This document shows positions 16,662 to 26,771 of a stretch of DNA of 64,000 bases, piece after piece. The DNA is from an uncultured SAR86 cluster bacterium (lineage in GTDB: Bacteria > Pseudomonadota > Gammaproteobacteria > Magnimaribacterales > D2472): positions 1 to 64,000 of the forward strand of contig CABYNW010000005.1 of assembly GCA_902520495.1 (NCBI GenBank), written 5' to 3'. Made by a program: the position numbers and the translations under genes. Numbering within the stretch: position 1 is the stretch's first letter; every line of letters begins with the position of its first letter. The notes under the pieces were generated by a model. It was not told the origin of the DNA. It did not search any database and saw nothing but the letters and a program-made list of their open reading frames with translations.

Positions 16662-17285
16662 CTATGTAATTAATTTCACTTCCAGAACATCTCTAATATA
16701 CTGGATAAAGGTTGTATCCTCATCTCCTAAATATCTAGTTCTGTCTTGACTGCCTAGCTTTAATAATCCAATTTCATTTTTTATAACAATAACCGCAATG
16801 ACCATCGATTCAATTTTTTTATCTTTAAAAAATGCTTCTGTCTTTTCGTTTGAAAAAGACCCACAATGGATAGCCCCCTTATGAAGAGAAAATCCGGTAA
16901 TGTTTTCAATATTATCAATCTGTTTACTTTTATAAAACTCAAGCAAACATTTATCTACTTTAAAATCATCCTTAAAACTTGACTCAACTATTTCAATTAT
17001 TTCCTTTTTAGAATTAGAACTCAGAATCTTTAATGTAAGCTCTTTTGATTTATTAAAAAGATCTTCATTTATAGATGCAGTCTTTATAAATGAGGAAAGA
17101 AGATCCATAAGGTTTTTATGTTCTTCACGAAGTTTCTTTACTTGTCTTTCAAGAATTGAAGCTGCAGAGTTAGAAGAATGTTTAAAGTTTAATTCACTAA
17201 CCAAAGACTCTCTTGTTTCAAAAAAATTTAAGTTATCTAGCAAAAATAACTCAACATCTTTCGGGTCTAATTTTTCACTCATCAA
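16662..17285 (-). CDS. yigA: DUF484 protein YigA
   Basis: 207 residues, DUF484 family: an N-terminal helical part (KLDPKDVELFLLDNLNFFE), a coiled coil near 45-75 and a GAF-like C-terminal domain with GLLKLGSQDRTRYLGDE, which is the most conserved stretch of the family. No biochemical function is established. It lies between dapF (11-base overlap) and xerC (3-base gap), the usual gammaproteobacterial arrangement. Confidence 0.85.
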   Translation of the reverse strand: MMSEKLDPKDVELFLLDNLNFFETRESLVSELNFKHSSNSAASILERQVKKLREEHKNLMDLLSSFIKTASINEDLFNKSKELTLKILSSNSKKEIIEIVESSFKDDFKVDKCLLEFYKSKQIDNIENITGFSLHKGAIHCGSFSNEKTEAFFKDKKIESMVIAVIVIKNEIGLLKLGSQDRTRYLGDEDTTFIQYIRDVLEVKLIT

Positions 17286-18063
17286 TATTTCCTTTATAGA
17301 TAAAATCCGTTGGACCAGACATTAGTATATTTAAAAAATTGCTTTGAAATTTTAATTCACCCCCTATGGAACGAATTATAACTTTATTTGGTTTATCTTT
17401 ATTCATAAGATGAGAGGCAACACATAAAGCAGCAGAACCACATGACAGCGTTTCACCTACACCATTTTCAAATGTTCTTATTTCTACAAATTTATCTTTC
17501 TTGGCATATATAGATAGATTTAATTTTGGTATTTTAATAGATTTTTTCAATTTAGAGTAAAGTGCGTCCAAGTCAACTTTTTGGATAGAGTCCATTTTTA
17601 TTCCAAAATGATTGTTACCAATACTTGCACTAAAGAAATAACCTCCAATTATTTTCTCAAGCTTTTTTCTAGCCTCAGGATTCCAAAAATCTTCAACCGG
17701 CTTAGTAATATCTACTGAAACATTATTATCTGGTTTTAGATTACACGAAATCTCATTTTGTTTTGTCTTGAAAATAATTTCATTTTTTGGTGCTAGACTA
17801 TTCTTCCAAATATATGATGATGCGCACCTTATTCCATTGAGACAATTACCAGCCTCTGAACCATCCGAATTATAAAATCTAATAAAAAAGTCATGATCGT
17901 GCTTCGTAGGCAATCCAACCAATATGAGCTGATCAAATCCAATACCTTTATTCCGATCCCCAGTCTTTTTTATAAAACCTTTGTTTAACTTAAAACTTTG
18001 TTCAATAGAATTAACAATAACAAAATCGTTTCCATTTCCATGCCACTTTTCAAAATTAATCAT
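17275..18063 (-). CDS. dapF: Diaminopimelate epimerase
   Basis: Interconverts LL- and meso-diaminopimelate for lysine and peptidoglycan synthesis. 262 residues, typical size. The two active-site cysteines are C74 (EAGNCLNGIRC) and C208 (GETLSCGSAA). N-terminal FEKWHGNGNDFV is a family hallmark. It overlaps lysA by eight bases, coupling the last two enzymes of lysine synthesis. Confidence 0.96.
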   Translation of the reverse strand: MINFEKWHGNGNDFVIVNSIEQSFKLNKGFIKKTGDRNKGIGFDQLILVGLPTKHDHDFFIRFYNSDGSEAGNCLNGIRCASSYIWKNSLAPKNEIIFKTKQNEISCNLKPDNNVSVDITKPVEDFWNPEARKKLEKIIGGYFFSASIGNNHFGIKMDSIQKVDLDALYSKLKKSIKIPKLNLSIYAKKDKFVEIRTFENGVGETLSCGSAALCVASHLMNKDKPNKVIIRSIGGELKFQSNFLNILMSGPTDFIYKGNIDE

Positions 18064-19294
18064 TAAGATTTATCTCATTTTTTATTAAATCATTAAATGA
18101 TTCTCTAGAGCGAATAATATTGAACTCTTCACCATCAACAAGAACTTCAGCAGATCTCAGTCTTGAGTTATAGTTTGAAGACATTACAAACCCGTATGCA
18201 CCAGTAGTTTTAATTGCAAGAATATCTCCTTGAACAGCATTAATAAGATAATCCTTTGCAATAAAATCTGAAGATTCACAAATTGGACCGACTATTGTCC
18301 ATAACTCCTTCTTTAGAGCAGAGTCTGTTAGATTCCATACTTCGTGGCTTGCGCTATATAAAGCTGGCCTTAATAAGTCATTCATCGCAGCATCAACTAT
18401 AAGAAATTTATCTTTTATATACTCAACTTTAGTAAGAAGAATTCCTGCATTCCCAGAAATACTTCTTCCAGGCTCTAAAATAATCCTTTCCTCTATATCT
18501 TTTAATTCTTCTTCAATGATTGAGATTAATTCTTCAGGTGATGGAGTCTTGTCTTTGGCATAAGGAATTCCCAACCCACCGCCAAGATCAAGAAATTCTA
18601 ACGGGGAGCCTATTTCTTTAATAGTTATTGAAAGATTTTTAATATTTCTTGCAGTCAATCTATAACTTTCTAAGTCTGTTATTTGTGATCCAATATGACA
18701 AGCCAGACCAACAAGTTTTAGATGCTTTGAATTGTTAATGTAGTCAGCAATCTTTAAAATTAATTTATTTGAAGATATTCCAAACTTATCTCCCTTTCTT
18801 CCAGTCTTAATATATTCATGTCCTCCTGAATCGATTTCTGGATTAAATCTGATAGCTAAATTTGCAGTTTGATTCTCTAATGACGCTATCTCTTCAATTC
18901 TAAAAACCTCTGACTCTGACTCAATGTTAAAAGATAGAATTTCTTTTTGAATACCTAAGACAATTTCATCATGGGATTTACCAACACCGCTAAAAATTAT
19001 TTTTTTTGGATCAGCACCTGCAAGAAGAGCCCTTTTAAGCTCTCCGCCTGAAACAACATCAAAACCACAACCCTTTTCATTGAGAATCTTGAGTATTGAA
19101 ATATTACTTAGTGATTTTACTGAAAAACAGACTAGGTTATTTTTCGTCTTGAAAGCATTTTTATATACATCAACATGTCTTTCCAAAGTTTTTTTTGAAT
19201 AAACATATGACGGAGTTCCAAATTCTTTGGCTATATCTTGAAGATCTACATCTTCACAAAAAAGCTTATCATTTTTATAATTAAAATAATCCAT
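18056..19294 (-). CDS. lysA: Diaminopimelate decarboxylase
   Basis: PLP enzyme converting meso-diaminopimelate to lysine. The start MDYFNYKNDKLF (ATG at 19292-19294) matches the usual N-terminus of gammaproteobacterial LysA and gives 412 residues; a longer frame to 19339 adds 15 residues unlike the family. Recognisable are the PLP lysine in CFSVKS, the HIGSQ motif, the glycine-rich LDLGGGLGIPY and the substrate-site EPGRS. It leads the lysA-dapF-yigA-xerC-yigB-ubiK run. Confidence 0.95.
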   Translation of the reverse strand: MDYFNYKNDKLFCEDVDLQDIAKEFGTPSYVYSKKTLERHVDVYKNAFKTKNNLVCFSVKSLSNISILKILNEKGCGFDVVSGGELKRALLAGADPKKIIFSGVGKSHDEIVLGIQKEILSFNIESESEVFRIEEIASLENQTANLAIRFNPEIDSGGHEYIKTGRKGDKFGISSNKLILKIADYINNSKHLKLVGLACHIGSQITDLESYRLTARNIKNLSITIKEIGSPLEFLDLGGGLGIPYAKDKTPSPEELISIIEEELKDIEERIILEPGRSISGNAGILLTKVEYIKDKFLIVDAAMNDLLRPALYSASHEVWNLTDSALKKELWTIVGPICESSDFIAKDYLINAVQGDILAIKTTGAYGFVMSSNYNSRLRSAEVLVDGEEFNIIRSRESFNDLIKNEINLND

Positions 19295-19396
19295 TTTTGA
19301 TATGGTGATTAAAAAATTATTGGCCCTTTGACCCCACAACTATATAGAGTAATCAAAAGACATAATAACAAGATTGTTTTAAAAGTTTTCACAGGT

Positions 19397-19426
19397 CATA
19401 TTATGGGCATAAATGCCCATAATATG
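19397..19426. terminator. Perfect 13-bp hairpin between ahcY and lysA
   Basis: CATATTATGGGCA, loop TAAA, then the exact complement. It lies 11 bases after the ahcY stop on the minus strand and upstream of lysA. No T-run follows on either strand, so it is not a classical Rho-independent terminator; it may act as a 3'-end stabiliser of metK-ahcY mRNA or as a dyad operator for lysA. Confidence 0.5.
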
Positions 19427-19437
19427 AACTTTATATC

Positions 19438-20832
19438 TTAATATTTATATGTTTCTTCTTTAAATGGACCATCTTGAGGAACATTTATATAGTCTGCTTG
19501 GTCTTGAGTTAGCTTGGTTACTGTTCCGCCAAATCCTTCTACCATTAGGCTTGCAACTTCTTCATCTAATTTCTTAGGAAGAACCTCAACGGTTATCATC
19601 TCAGCCCTCTTATCAGCATCATTGATATTTGCAAAACCTTGTTTATACAAATGAATTTGAGCTAGAACTTGGTTTGCAAAAGAACCATCCATAATTCTGC
19701 TCGGATGCCCTGTTGCATTACCAAGGTTAACCAGTCTTCCTTCAGCAAGTAGAATTATATAATTCTTACTTGAAAGATCTGGAGTTCCATCAGGCTTTGT
19801 ATCTCTAAAAACCCTATGAACCTGAGGCTTAATCTCATCCCAATAATAGTTCTCTCTCATAAAGGCCGTATCAATTTCATTATCAAAATGACCAATATTA
19901 CAAACCACAGCTGTATTTTTAAGAGTACTTATCATTGCAGAATCACAAACATTAACATTACCAGTTGTTGTGACTATAAGATCAGTATCTCCCATAACGG
20001 CCATATTTATATCTTTAGGATCTCGCGTAACTACCCCATCTTTATAGCAAGACACAACTGAGAATCCATCCATACAAGCTTGCATTGCACATATAGGATC
20101 TGATTCAACAACACTTACAATCATGCCTTCTTGAGCTAAGCTTGCAGCAGAACCTTTACCCACATCACCATAACCAATAACAAGGCCTTTTTTTCCAGAA
20201 AGTAACATGTCGGTTCCTCTCTTAAGAGCATCATTAAGGCTATGTCTGCAACCATATTTGTTATCATTTTTAGCTTTAGTAACAGAATCATTTACATTAA
20301 TTGCAGGAATTTTAAGCTCGCCTTTTTCTAGCATCTCTTTTAGTCTGTGAACTCCTGTGGTTGTTTCTTCAGAAACTCCATGAATAGTTTCAAGCATATC
20401 TGGAAACTTTGCATGTACCATTGATGTAAGATCGCTTCCATCATCAAGAATCATATTTGCATCCCAAGGATTGCCATCTTTACATATAGTTTGCTCTATA
20501 CACCATTCATATTCTTCATCTGTTTCACCTTTCCAAGCAAAAACAGGAATTCCTTTTGCAGCCATTGCCGCAGCAGCATGATCTTGTGTAGAAAAGATAT
20601 TACATGAAGACCAACGCAACTCAGCGCCTAAATCTACTAAAGTTTCCATTAATACAGCAGTTTGGATTGTCATATGGATACAACCCATTATTTTGGCACC
20701 TGCAAGAGGTTGTTCTGCTCTATACTTTTCTCTCAAAGCCATAAGTGCTGGCATTTCATTTTCAGCAAGAGAAATTTCTCTTCTTCCAAATTCAGCAAGA
20801 TTTATATCGGCTACTTTATAGTCATTTTCCAT
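19438..20832 (-). CDS. ahcY: S-adenosylhomocysteinase
   Basis: Splits S-adenosylhomocysteine into adenosine and homocysteine. 464 residues with the NAD-binding GYGDVGKG motif, early HMTIQTAVL, and the C-terminal KY ending expected for the family. It follows metK by 25 bases, so synthesis of the methyl donor and removal of its product are co-transcribed. I saw no SAH riboswitch in the short spacer. Confidence 0.97.
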   Translation of the reverse strand: MENDYKVADINLAEFGRREISLAENEMPALMALREKYRAEQPLAGAKIMGCIHMTIQTAVLMETLVDLGAELRWSSCNIFSTQDHAAAAMAAKGIPVFAWKGETDEEYEWCIEQTICKDGNPWDANMILDDGSDLTSMVHAKFPDMLETIHGVSEETTTGVHRLKEMLEKGELKIPAINVNDSVTKAKNDNKYGCRHSLNDALKRGTDMLLSGKKGLVIGYGDVGKGSAASLAQEGMIVSVVESDPICAMQACMDGFSVVSCYKDGVVTRDPKDINMAVMGDTDLIVTTTGNVNVCDSAMISTLKNTAVVCNIGHFDNEIDTAFMRENYYWDEIKPQVHRVFRDTKPDGTPDLSSKNYIILLAEGRLVNLGNATGHPSRIMDGSFANQVLAQIHLYKQGFANINDADKRAEMITVEVLPKKLDEEVASLMVEGFGGTVTKLTQDQADYINVPQDGPFKEETYKY

Positions 20833-20857
20833 TTTATTTCCTTATTTTAATTAATAT

Positions 20858-22012
20858 TTATTGTGAAATTTCTGAAGCCTTATCAGTTCTTTCCCATGAA
20901 AGATCAATATCTGTTCTTCCAAAGTGCCCATATGCAGCAGTTGGAAGATATATAGGTCTTTTTAGATCAAGCATATTGATAAGACTTTTAGGCCTTAAAT
21001 CAAACTTCTCTTCGACAATTTTTTCAATTGCTTCTTTAGAAATTTTTTCGCTATTAAATGTATTAACATTTATTGATGTTGGCTTTGCTACCCCAATAGC
21101 GTAAGAAACTTGTATTTCACAGTAATCTGCTAATCCAGCAGCAACAATATTTTTTGCAACATATCTCGCAGCATAAGCAGCAGAACGATCAACTTTAGAA
21201 GGGTCTTTTCCAGAAAAGGCTCCGCCACCATGCCTAGCCATTCCGCCGTATGTATCCACAATTATTTTTCTTCCAGTAAGCCCACAATCGCCAACAGGGC
21301 CTCCAATGACAAATTTACCAGTTGGATTAATATAGATATTTGTAGAATCCAAGATCCACTCTTCAGGAACTATCGGCTTGATAATTTCTTCCATAACCCC
21401 TTCTTTTATTTCTTCTTGTGTAACATCTTCATCATGTTGCGTTGATAGTACAATTGCTGACAAACCTTCAATAGTTTTACCATCATCAGAATAAATTGCG
21501 CTAACTTGGCTTTTTGCATCTGGCCTTAACCAGGATAATTTGTTATTTTTCATTACGTCAGCTTGTTTTTTCACCAGTCTATGCGAAAGATCGATTGGAA
21601 GAGGCATTAATGAATCAGTTTCAGTACAAGCGTAGCCAAACATGAGCCCTTGATCACCAGCTCCTTGCTCTAAATTTTCACCCTCACCTTCAGTTACACC
21701 TTGAGATATATCAGGTGATTGTTCAAAAACAAGATTAGTAAATTCACAAGTATCGCCATTAAAACCATATTCGTCAGTATCATAACCAATATCATTAATA
21801 GTTTTTCTAACAACAGGCTCTAAATCTGGACTGCCTAATGATGTTATTTCACCGGCAATATAAACCATATTGTTTTTGATCATTGTTTCACATGCAACCC
21901 TACTATTTGGATCTTCGGCCAAGTATGCATCTAATACTGCATCTGAAATTTGATCACAGACTTTGTCTGGGTGTCCTGCGGAAACAGATTCCGACGTAAA
22001 AATATAACTCAT
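20858..22012 (-). CDS. metK: S-adenosylmethionine synthetase
   Basis: Makes S-adenosylmethionine from methionine and ATP. 384 residues with early [13 protein letters not shown], the hexapeptide-like GAGDQG (in [13 protein letters not shown]) and the P-loop-like [17 protein letters not shown] good ribosome site AGGGAGAG lies seven bases before the ATG. The upstream spacer with tkt (152 bases) holds both divergent promoters; no SAM riboswitch fold was found there by eye. Confidence 0.97.
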   Translation of the reverse strand: MSYIFTSESVSAGHPDKVCDQISDAVLDAYLAEDPNSRVACETMIKNNMVYIAGEITSLGSPDLEPVVRKTINDIGYDTDEYGFNGDTCEFTNLVFEQSPDISQGVTEGEGENLEQGAGDQGLMFGYACTETDSLMPLPIDLSHRLVKKQADVMKNNKLSWLRPDAKSQVSAIYSDDGKTIEGLSAIVLSTQHDEDVTQEEIKEGVMEEIIKPIVPEEWILDSTNIYINPTGKFVIGGPVGDCGLTGRKIIVDTYGGMARHGGGAFSGKDPSKVDRSAAYAARYVAKNIVAAGLADYCEIQVSYAIGVAKPTSINVNTFNSEKISKEAIEKIVEEKFDLRPKSLINMLDLKRPIYLPTAAYGHFGRTDIDLSWERTDKASEISQ

Positions 22013-22164
22013 ATTTGCTCTCCCTGAAACTTTTGAATACGACGATACTCTTTAAAAAAAGAATTCGACATACAATTTAACTACTTTATATGAAAAAATT
22101 CAATTTTATCTATGCATTTCATCTCAAAAATATTATTATCCCTTAAGCAAAAGGGGAAAATAAT

Positions 22165-24153
22165 TTGCAACAATCAGAACCAATAAATGCTCTCAGATTT
22201 TTATCCGTTGATGCTGTTCAAAAAGCAAATTCTGGTCATCCTGGAATGCCTATGGGAATGGCAGAAATCGCTACTGCTTTATGGAGCAAACATTTAAAAC
22301 ATAACCCCTTAAACCCAACTTGGTTTGATAGAGATAGATTTGTACTTTCAAACGGTCACGGCTCAATGCTGTTGTATAGCTTGTTGCATTTGACTGGTTA
22401 TGATCTTTCAATTGAAGATATTAAAGACTTCAGACAGCTAAAATCAAAAACACCAGGACATCCTGAATACGATATAGATATTGGTATTGAAACAACTACT
22501 GGTCCATTAGGTCAGGGGATTGCAAATGCTGTTGGTATGGCAATATCAGAAAAAATATTAGCAGCAGAATTTAACAAAGACGACATAAAACCTATTGATC
22601 ATTACACGTATGTTTTTTTGGGAGATGGTTGTTTAATGGAGGGCATTTCTCACGAAGCATGCTCTTTTGCAGCAACTCATAATCTTGGGAAATTGATATG
22701 CTTTTATGATCAAAATGGAATTTCAATTGATGGAGAAATAGATAATTGGTTTACAGATGATTCTATTAAAAGGTTTGACAGTTATGGCTGGCAAACAATT
22801 TGCGTAGATGGTCATAATATTGAAGAAGTTAACGAGGCCATTTCTAAAGCAAAAGAAGAACCTAATAAACCATCAATGATTTTTTGCAAGACAACCATTG
22901 GTTTTGGTTCTCCAAATAAATCAGGAACAGCTGATGTTCATGGGGCACCGCTAGGAGATGAAGAAATTAAAAAAACTAGGGAGGCTCTTGGTTGGAAGCA
23001 TCCTGCTTTTGAAGTACCTAAAGAGGTATATGATTTCTGGGACTCAAAGAATTCAGGCACTGAAAAAAATTCAAACTGGAACGATTTAATTAAAAATTAT
23101 AAAAACAAATATCCTGATGAGTCATTAGAGCTAGAACGAAGGATCAAAGGAGATATGCCAGAGAATTTTCAACAAAGCTTTATTAATTTTCTTAATGATT
23201 GCAATTCAAGCAATGCTTCTATGGCAACAAGAAAAGCTTCTAAAGCTTGTCTAGATTTTTTTGTTAAAGAAATGCCTGAGCTTGTTGGCGGTTCAGCTGA
23301 CTTAACCCCTTCAAACAATACTTTCTCAGCTTCAAGTTCCACATTTTCTAATGAAAACCCATCAGGAAATCATATTAATTATGGTGTTAGAGAATTTGGA
23401 ATGTCAGCTATTATGAATGGTATGGTTCTTCACGGAGGCATCAAACCCTATGGAGCGACTTTCCTAGTTTTTACTGACTATGCAAGAAATGCAGTTAGAT
23501 TATCAGCACTCATGGGACTACCAAATATATTTGTTTATACGCATGATTCAGTAGCTTTGGGAGAAGATGGGCCCACTCATCAACCTATAGAACATATGGT
23601 TACTCTAAGATCAACCCCTAACTTGAATAGTTGGAGACCAGCTGATCTTGTTGAGACAGCTGTTGCATGGAAAAACGCCGTAAGCTCAACAACAACGCCA
23701 ACGTGTCTTATTTTTAGCAGACAAGGTACTTCAGCAATAGAACGGACGTCTGAACAGCTCTCCTCTATCGAGATGGGAGGGTATCTTCTTCAAGAACAAG
23801 AGGATCCAAATATTACTATAGTTGCTTCTGGGAGCGAGGTTCAATTAGCTTTAGATGCTGCCATAGAATTAAAAAATGAATCAATTAATGCTAACGTTGT
23901 TTCAATGCCTTGTTTGGACCTCTTTTTAGAACAAAGCAATGAATTGCAAGACAAAATTATTAATCCTAAAAAACCAGTCCTAGTTGTAGAATGCGCTCAC
24001 CCTAATTCTTGGTATAAGATTTTAAATAGAAGCGATAAAGTAATTGGAATGGAAACATTTGGAGAATCTGCGCCAGGAAGTGAACTGCTTGAACACTTTG
24101 GATTTAGTAAAGACAACGTAATTCAATCAGCCAAATCACTAATTGATGATTAA
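22165..24153 (+). CDS. tkt: Transketolase
   Basis: Thiamine-diphosphate enzyme of the pentose phosphate pathway, 662 residues. Motifs include NSGHPGMPMGMAEIA, the ThDP site GDGCLMEGISHEA and the pyrimidine-domain REFGMSAIMNG. The start is a TTG at 22165: a clear AGGGGA ribosome site lies a few bases upstream and no in-frame ATG exists before the conserved region. It begins a run tkt-pgk-fba-dtd-LOG. The gapA/epd gene often found between tkt and pgk is absent here. Confidence 0.96.
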   Translation: MQQSEPINALRFLSVDAVQKANSGHPGMPMGMAEIATALWSKHLKHNPLNPTWFDRDRFVLSNGHGSMLLYSLLHLTGYDLSIEDIKDFRQLKSKTPGHPEYDIDIGIETTTGPLGQGIANAVGMAISEKILAAEFNKDDIKPIDHYTYVFLGDGCLMEGISHEACSFAATHNLGKLICFYDQNGISIDGEIDNWFTDDSIKRFDSYGWQTICVDGHNIEEVNEAISKAKEEPNKPSMIFCKTTIGFGSPNKSGTADVHGAPLGDEEIKKTREALGWKHPAFEVPKEVYDFWDSKNSGTEKNSNWNDLIKNYKNKYPDESLELERRIKGDMPENFQQSFINFLNDCNSSNASMATRKASKACLDFFVKEMPELVGGSADLTPSNNTFSASSSTFSNENPSGNHINYGVREFGMSAIMNGMVLHGGIKPYGATFLVFTDYARNAVRLSALMGLPNIFVYTHDSVALGEDGPTHQPIEHMVTLRSTPNLNSWRPADLVETAVAWKNAVSSTTTPTCLIFSRQGTSAIERTSEQLSSIEMGGYLLQEQEDPNITIVASGSEVQLALDAAIELKNESINANVVSMPCLDLFLEQSNELQDKIINPKKPVLVVECAHPNSWYKILNRSDKVIGMETFGESAPGSELLEHFGFSKDNVIQSAKSLIDD

Positions 24154-25300
24154 TTTATCTTCCATAGATATAGCAAATAAAAATCTTGTAATCCGAGTTG
24201 ACATGAATGTGCCAATAAAAGATGGAAATGTGGAAGACGCAACAAGAATAGAATCCTGTATACCTACTATTAAATATGCTTTGAAAAATAATGCAAAAGT
24301 TTTACTAGTAAGCCATCTTGGCAGACCAATCGAAGGAAATTTTGAAGAAAAATTTTCATTAAAACCTGTTGTAGAATACTTAGGCACAATTATTAACAGG
24401 CCTTGTGAATTAATTTCTAGTTTGGACTCTAGCAATATCTTTCATGGCGAAACAGATATTCAATTTTTAGAAAATATAAGATTTTTTAAAGGAGAAAAAG
24501 AAAATTGCCAAGATCTAGGAAATAAATTAGCTAATCTTGGTGACATCTATGTTTTTGATGCCTTTGGAACTGCTCATAGAGAGCAAGCTTCAACCCATTC
24601 AGCAATTAAAAGCGCATCTGTTGCATGCGCAGGCCTTCTTTTAGAGAGGGAAAATAAATTTTTATCTCAGGCACTTAAAAAATATGAAAGCCCATACCTA
24701 GCAGTAATTGGAGGAGCCAAAGTTTCTACCAAGCTTGAATTAATAAAACATATTAGTTCAGTTGCCGATTATATTATTGTTGGAGGCGGAATTGCTAATA
24801 CTTTTTTGGCGGCCTCTGGTTTAAATATAGGAAAATCTATTTTTGAAGATTCGATGATCGATCTTGCAAAAGATTTACTTGAAAAGGGAAAAATAGTTTT
24901 ACCTAATACGGTCATAACATCTAAAACATTTGAGGGCGAAGACATAAAAGAAATTCCTGTTAATGAAGTTACAGATGAAGAGATGATCTTAGATCTTCAT
25001 TTAACTAAAGAAACAATTGATTTGATAGTTCAAGCAAAAACCATTTTATGGAATGGTCCAATGGGAGTTTTTGAGAATAGCGCCTTTTCAAAAGGCACTA
25101 AAGTTCTTTCAGAAGCAATAGCAAAGTCTCAGGCATTTTCTTTAGCAGGCGGCGGTGAAACATTATCTGCAATTAATAAATATATTAAATCAGATGATGT
25201 ATCATATTGTTCAACAGGTGGAGGAGCCTTTTTAGAGTTTATGGAGGGCAAAATTTTGCCTTCTATCGATGTTTTAAATTCAAAAACAACAGGGAGTTAA
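24146..25300 (+). CDS. pgk: Phosphoglycerate kinase
   Basis: 384 residues. N-terminal RVDMNVP, the SHLGRP substrate loop, IGGAKVSTK and the C-terminal GGGETLSA/STGGGAFLEF are all present. It interconverts 1,3-bisphosphoglycerate and 3-phosphoglycerate. ATG 24146 is preferred over a TTG at 24143; it overlaps the tkt stop by eight bases and so is translationally coupled. Confidence 0.96.
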   Translation: MINLSSIDIANKNLVIRVDMNVPIKDGNVEDATRIESCIPTIKYALKNNAKVLLVSHLGRPIEGNFEEKFSLKPVVEYLGTIINRPCELISSLDSSNIFHGETDIQFLENIRFFKGEKENCQDLGNKLANLGDIYVFDAFGTAHREQASTHSAIKSASVACAGLLLERENKFLSQALKKYESPYLAVIGGAKVSTKLELIKHISSVADYIIVGGGIANTFLAASGLNIGKSIFEDSMIDLAKDLLEKGKIVLPNTVITSKTFEGEDIKEIPVNEVTDEEMILDLHLTKETIDLIVQAKTILWNGPMGVFENSAFSKGTKVLSEAIAKSQAFSLAGGGETLSAINKYIKSDDVSYCSTGGGAFLEFMEGKILPSIDVLNSKTTGS

Positions 25301-25306
25301 ATAACA

Positions 25307-26323
25307 ATGATACTTAAAAATATTGAAGAAATAGCAACTTTTATAGTTGAGGATGGAAAAGGTATCCTTGCAGCGGATGAGAGCAATCCAACTTGTGGGA
25401 AAAGGTTTGAATCTATTGGCGTAGAGTCATCAGAAGAAAACAGAAGAGACTATAGAGAAATGCTTTTTAGATCAAAAGGAATGAGCGGCAATATTGGTGG
25501 AGTAATACTTTTTGATGAAACCATAAGACAATCAGCAGAAGACGGAACTTTATTGAGAGATATAATTTCTAATCAAGGCGCCCTTCCTGGGATTAAAGTT
25601 GATAAAGGATTGCAACCAATTGAGGATTGCCCGGGCGAAACAGTAACAATTGGTTTGGATGGTTTAGATGAAAGACTAAAAGAATATTCATCTATGGGTG
25701 CAAAATTTACAAAATGGAGAGCTGTTATCAATATTGGCAATGGAATCCCAACAGATAAATGTATTAATGCAAATATGCAGGCTTTAGCCGATTATGCAAA
25801 ATGCGCCCAAAACAACGGAATGGTTCCAATAGTTGAGCCTGAAGTATTAATGGATGGAGAGCACTCTATTGATGAATGTTATACCGCAACCGATAGGTCA
25901 TTAAAGTCTTTATTTGCTCATTTAGAAAAAAATGATGTAAATATTAAAGGCACACTTTTGAAACCTAATATGGTAACTTCTGGTAAAGATTCTTCTGATC
26001 AGGCAGAAGTTGAAGAGGTTGCGCAGAAAACTTTAGATTGTTTAATTAAAAATGTTCCGGCAGAGCTCCCAGGGGTCACTTTTCTTTCTGGAGGTCAATC
26101 AGATGTCTTGGCAACCGCGCACCTAGATGCTATGAATAAAATTGGTGGCTTTTCATGGAAGTTAAGTTTTTCTTATGGAAGAGCTCTTCAGGCTCCAGCT
26201 TTAAAAGCATGGGGAGGAAAACCAGAAAATATATTTATTTCTCAAGATGAATTATCACACAGGGCAGAAATGAATAAACTTGCTTCTCTTGGTCAGTGGG
26301 AAGCGGAACTTGAAGAAAGATAA
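25307..26323 (+). CDS. Fructose-bisphosphate aldolase, class I
   Basis: Cleaves or forms fructose 1,6-bisphosphate using a Schiff base. 338 residues of the eukaryote-like class I type: KGILAADES near the start, WRAVINI, EPEVLMDG, and the Schiff-base lysine K219 in LLKPNMVTSG. Most gammaproteobacteria use the zinc class II FbaA after pgk; here a metal-free class I enzyme occupies the slot. Six bases follow the pgk stop. In this setting it probably works in both directions, with pckA favouring gluconeogenesis. Confidence 0.95.
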   Translation: MILKNIEEIATFIVEDGKGILAADESNPTCGKRFESIGVESSEENRRDYREMLFRSKGMSGNIGGVILFDETIRQSAEDGTLLRDIISNQGALPGIKVDKGLQPIEDCPGETVTIGLDGLDERLKEYSSMGAKFTKWRAVINIGNGIPTDKCINANMQALADYAKCAQNNGMVPIVEPEVLMDGEHSIDECYTATDRSLKSLFAHLEKNDVNIKGTLLKPNMVTSGKDSSDQAEVEEVAQKTLDCLIKNVPAELPGVTFLSGGQSDVLATAHLDAMNKIGGFSWKLSFSYGRALQAPALKAWGGKPENIFISQDELSHRAEMNKLASLGQWEAELEER

Positions 26324-26326
26324 AAT

Positions 26327-26764
26327 TTGCTAGCTACTGTTCAAAGAGTTTCGAGTGCCAAAATTATTATTGATAATCAAACTTTTTCTTCTATTGAAAG
26401 AGGCTATCTAGTTTTTGTCTGTATTGAAGTAAATGATTCTTTTGAACAAGTTAAAGAAATGACTGACAAGATAATAAATTTTAGAATGCTTGATGGACCA
26501 AAAGGGATAACATCAAGATCTTTAAAAGATTCCAATGAAGAAGCTCTAATTGTTAGTCAATTTACTTTAGCTGCAATCACAAATAAGGGAACTAAGCCAA
26601 GTTTCCATAAGGCTGCAAAACCTGATGAAGCTAAATTACTGTATGATAAATTTCTAATTGAGTTTAAAAGCTTATTTCCGAAAGTTAAAGAGGGAAAGTT
26701 TGGAGCATTTATGGAAATTAATTTAGTTAATAACGGACCAGTTACTTTTAACTTTAAAACCTAG
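26327..26764 (+). CDS. dtd: D-aminoacyl-tRNA deacylase
   Basis: Removes D-amino acids mischarged on tRNA. 145 residues with the N-terminal VQRVSSAKI, the SQFTLAA motif and the NNGPVTF motif that holds the cross-subunit Gly-Pro. The start is TTG at 26327 (peptide LATVQRV directly after), three bases past the aldolase stop, with AGAAAGA upstream. Confidence 0.93.
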   Translation: MLATVQRVSSAKIIIDNQTFSSIERGYLVFVCIEVNDSFEQVKEMTDKIINFRMLDGPKGITSRSLKDSNEEALIVSQFTLAAITNKGTKPSFHKAAKPDEAKLLYDKFLIEFKSLFPKVKEGKFGAFMEINLVNNGPVTFNFKT

Positions 26765-26771
26765 ATAATTT

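Noticed and set aside
22013-22164. Possible SAM or SAH riboswitch upstream of metK
   Set aside because: The metK leader is AT-rich with no paired structure resembling the known SAM or SAH folds; only a good ribosome site is visible.
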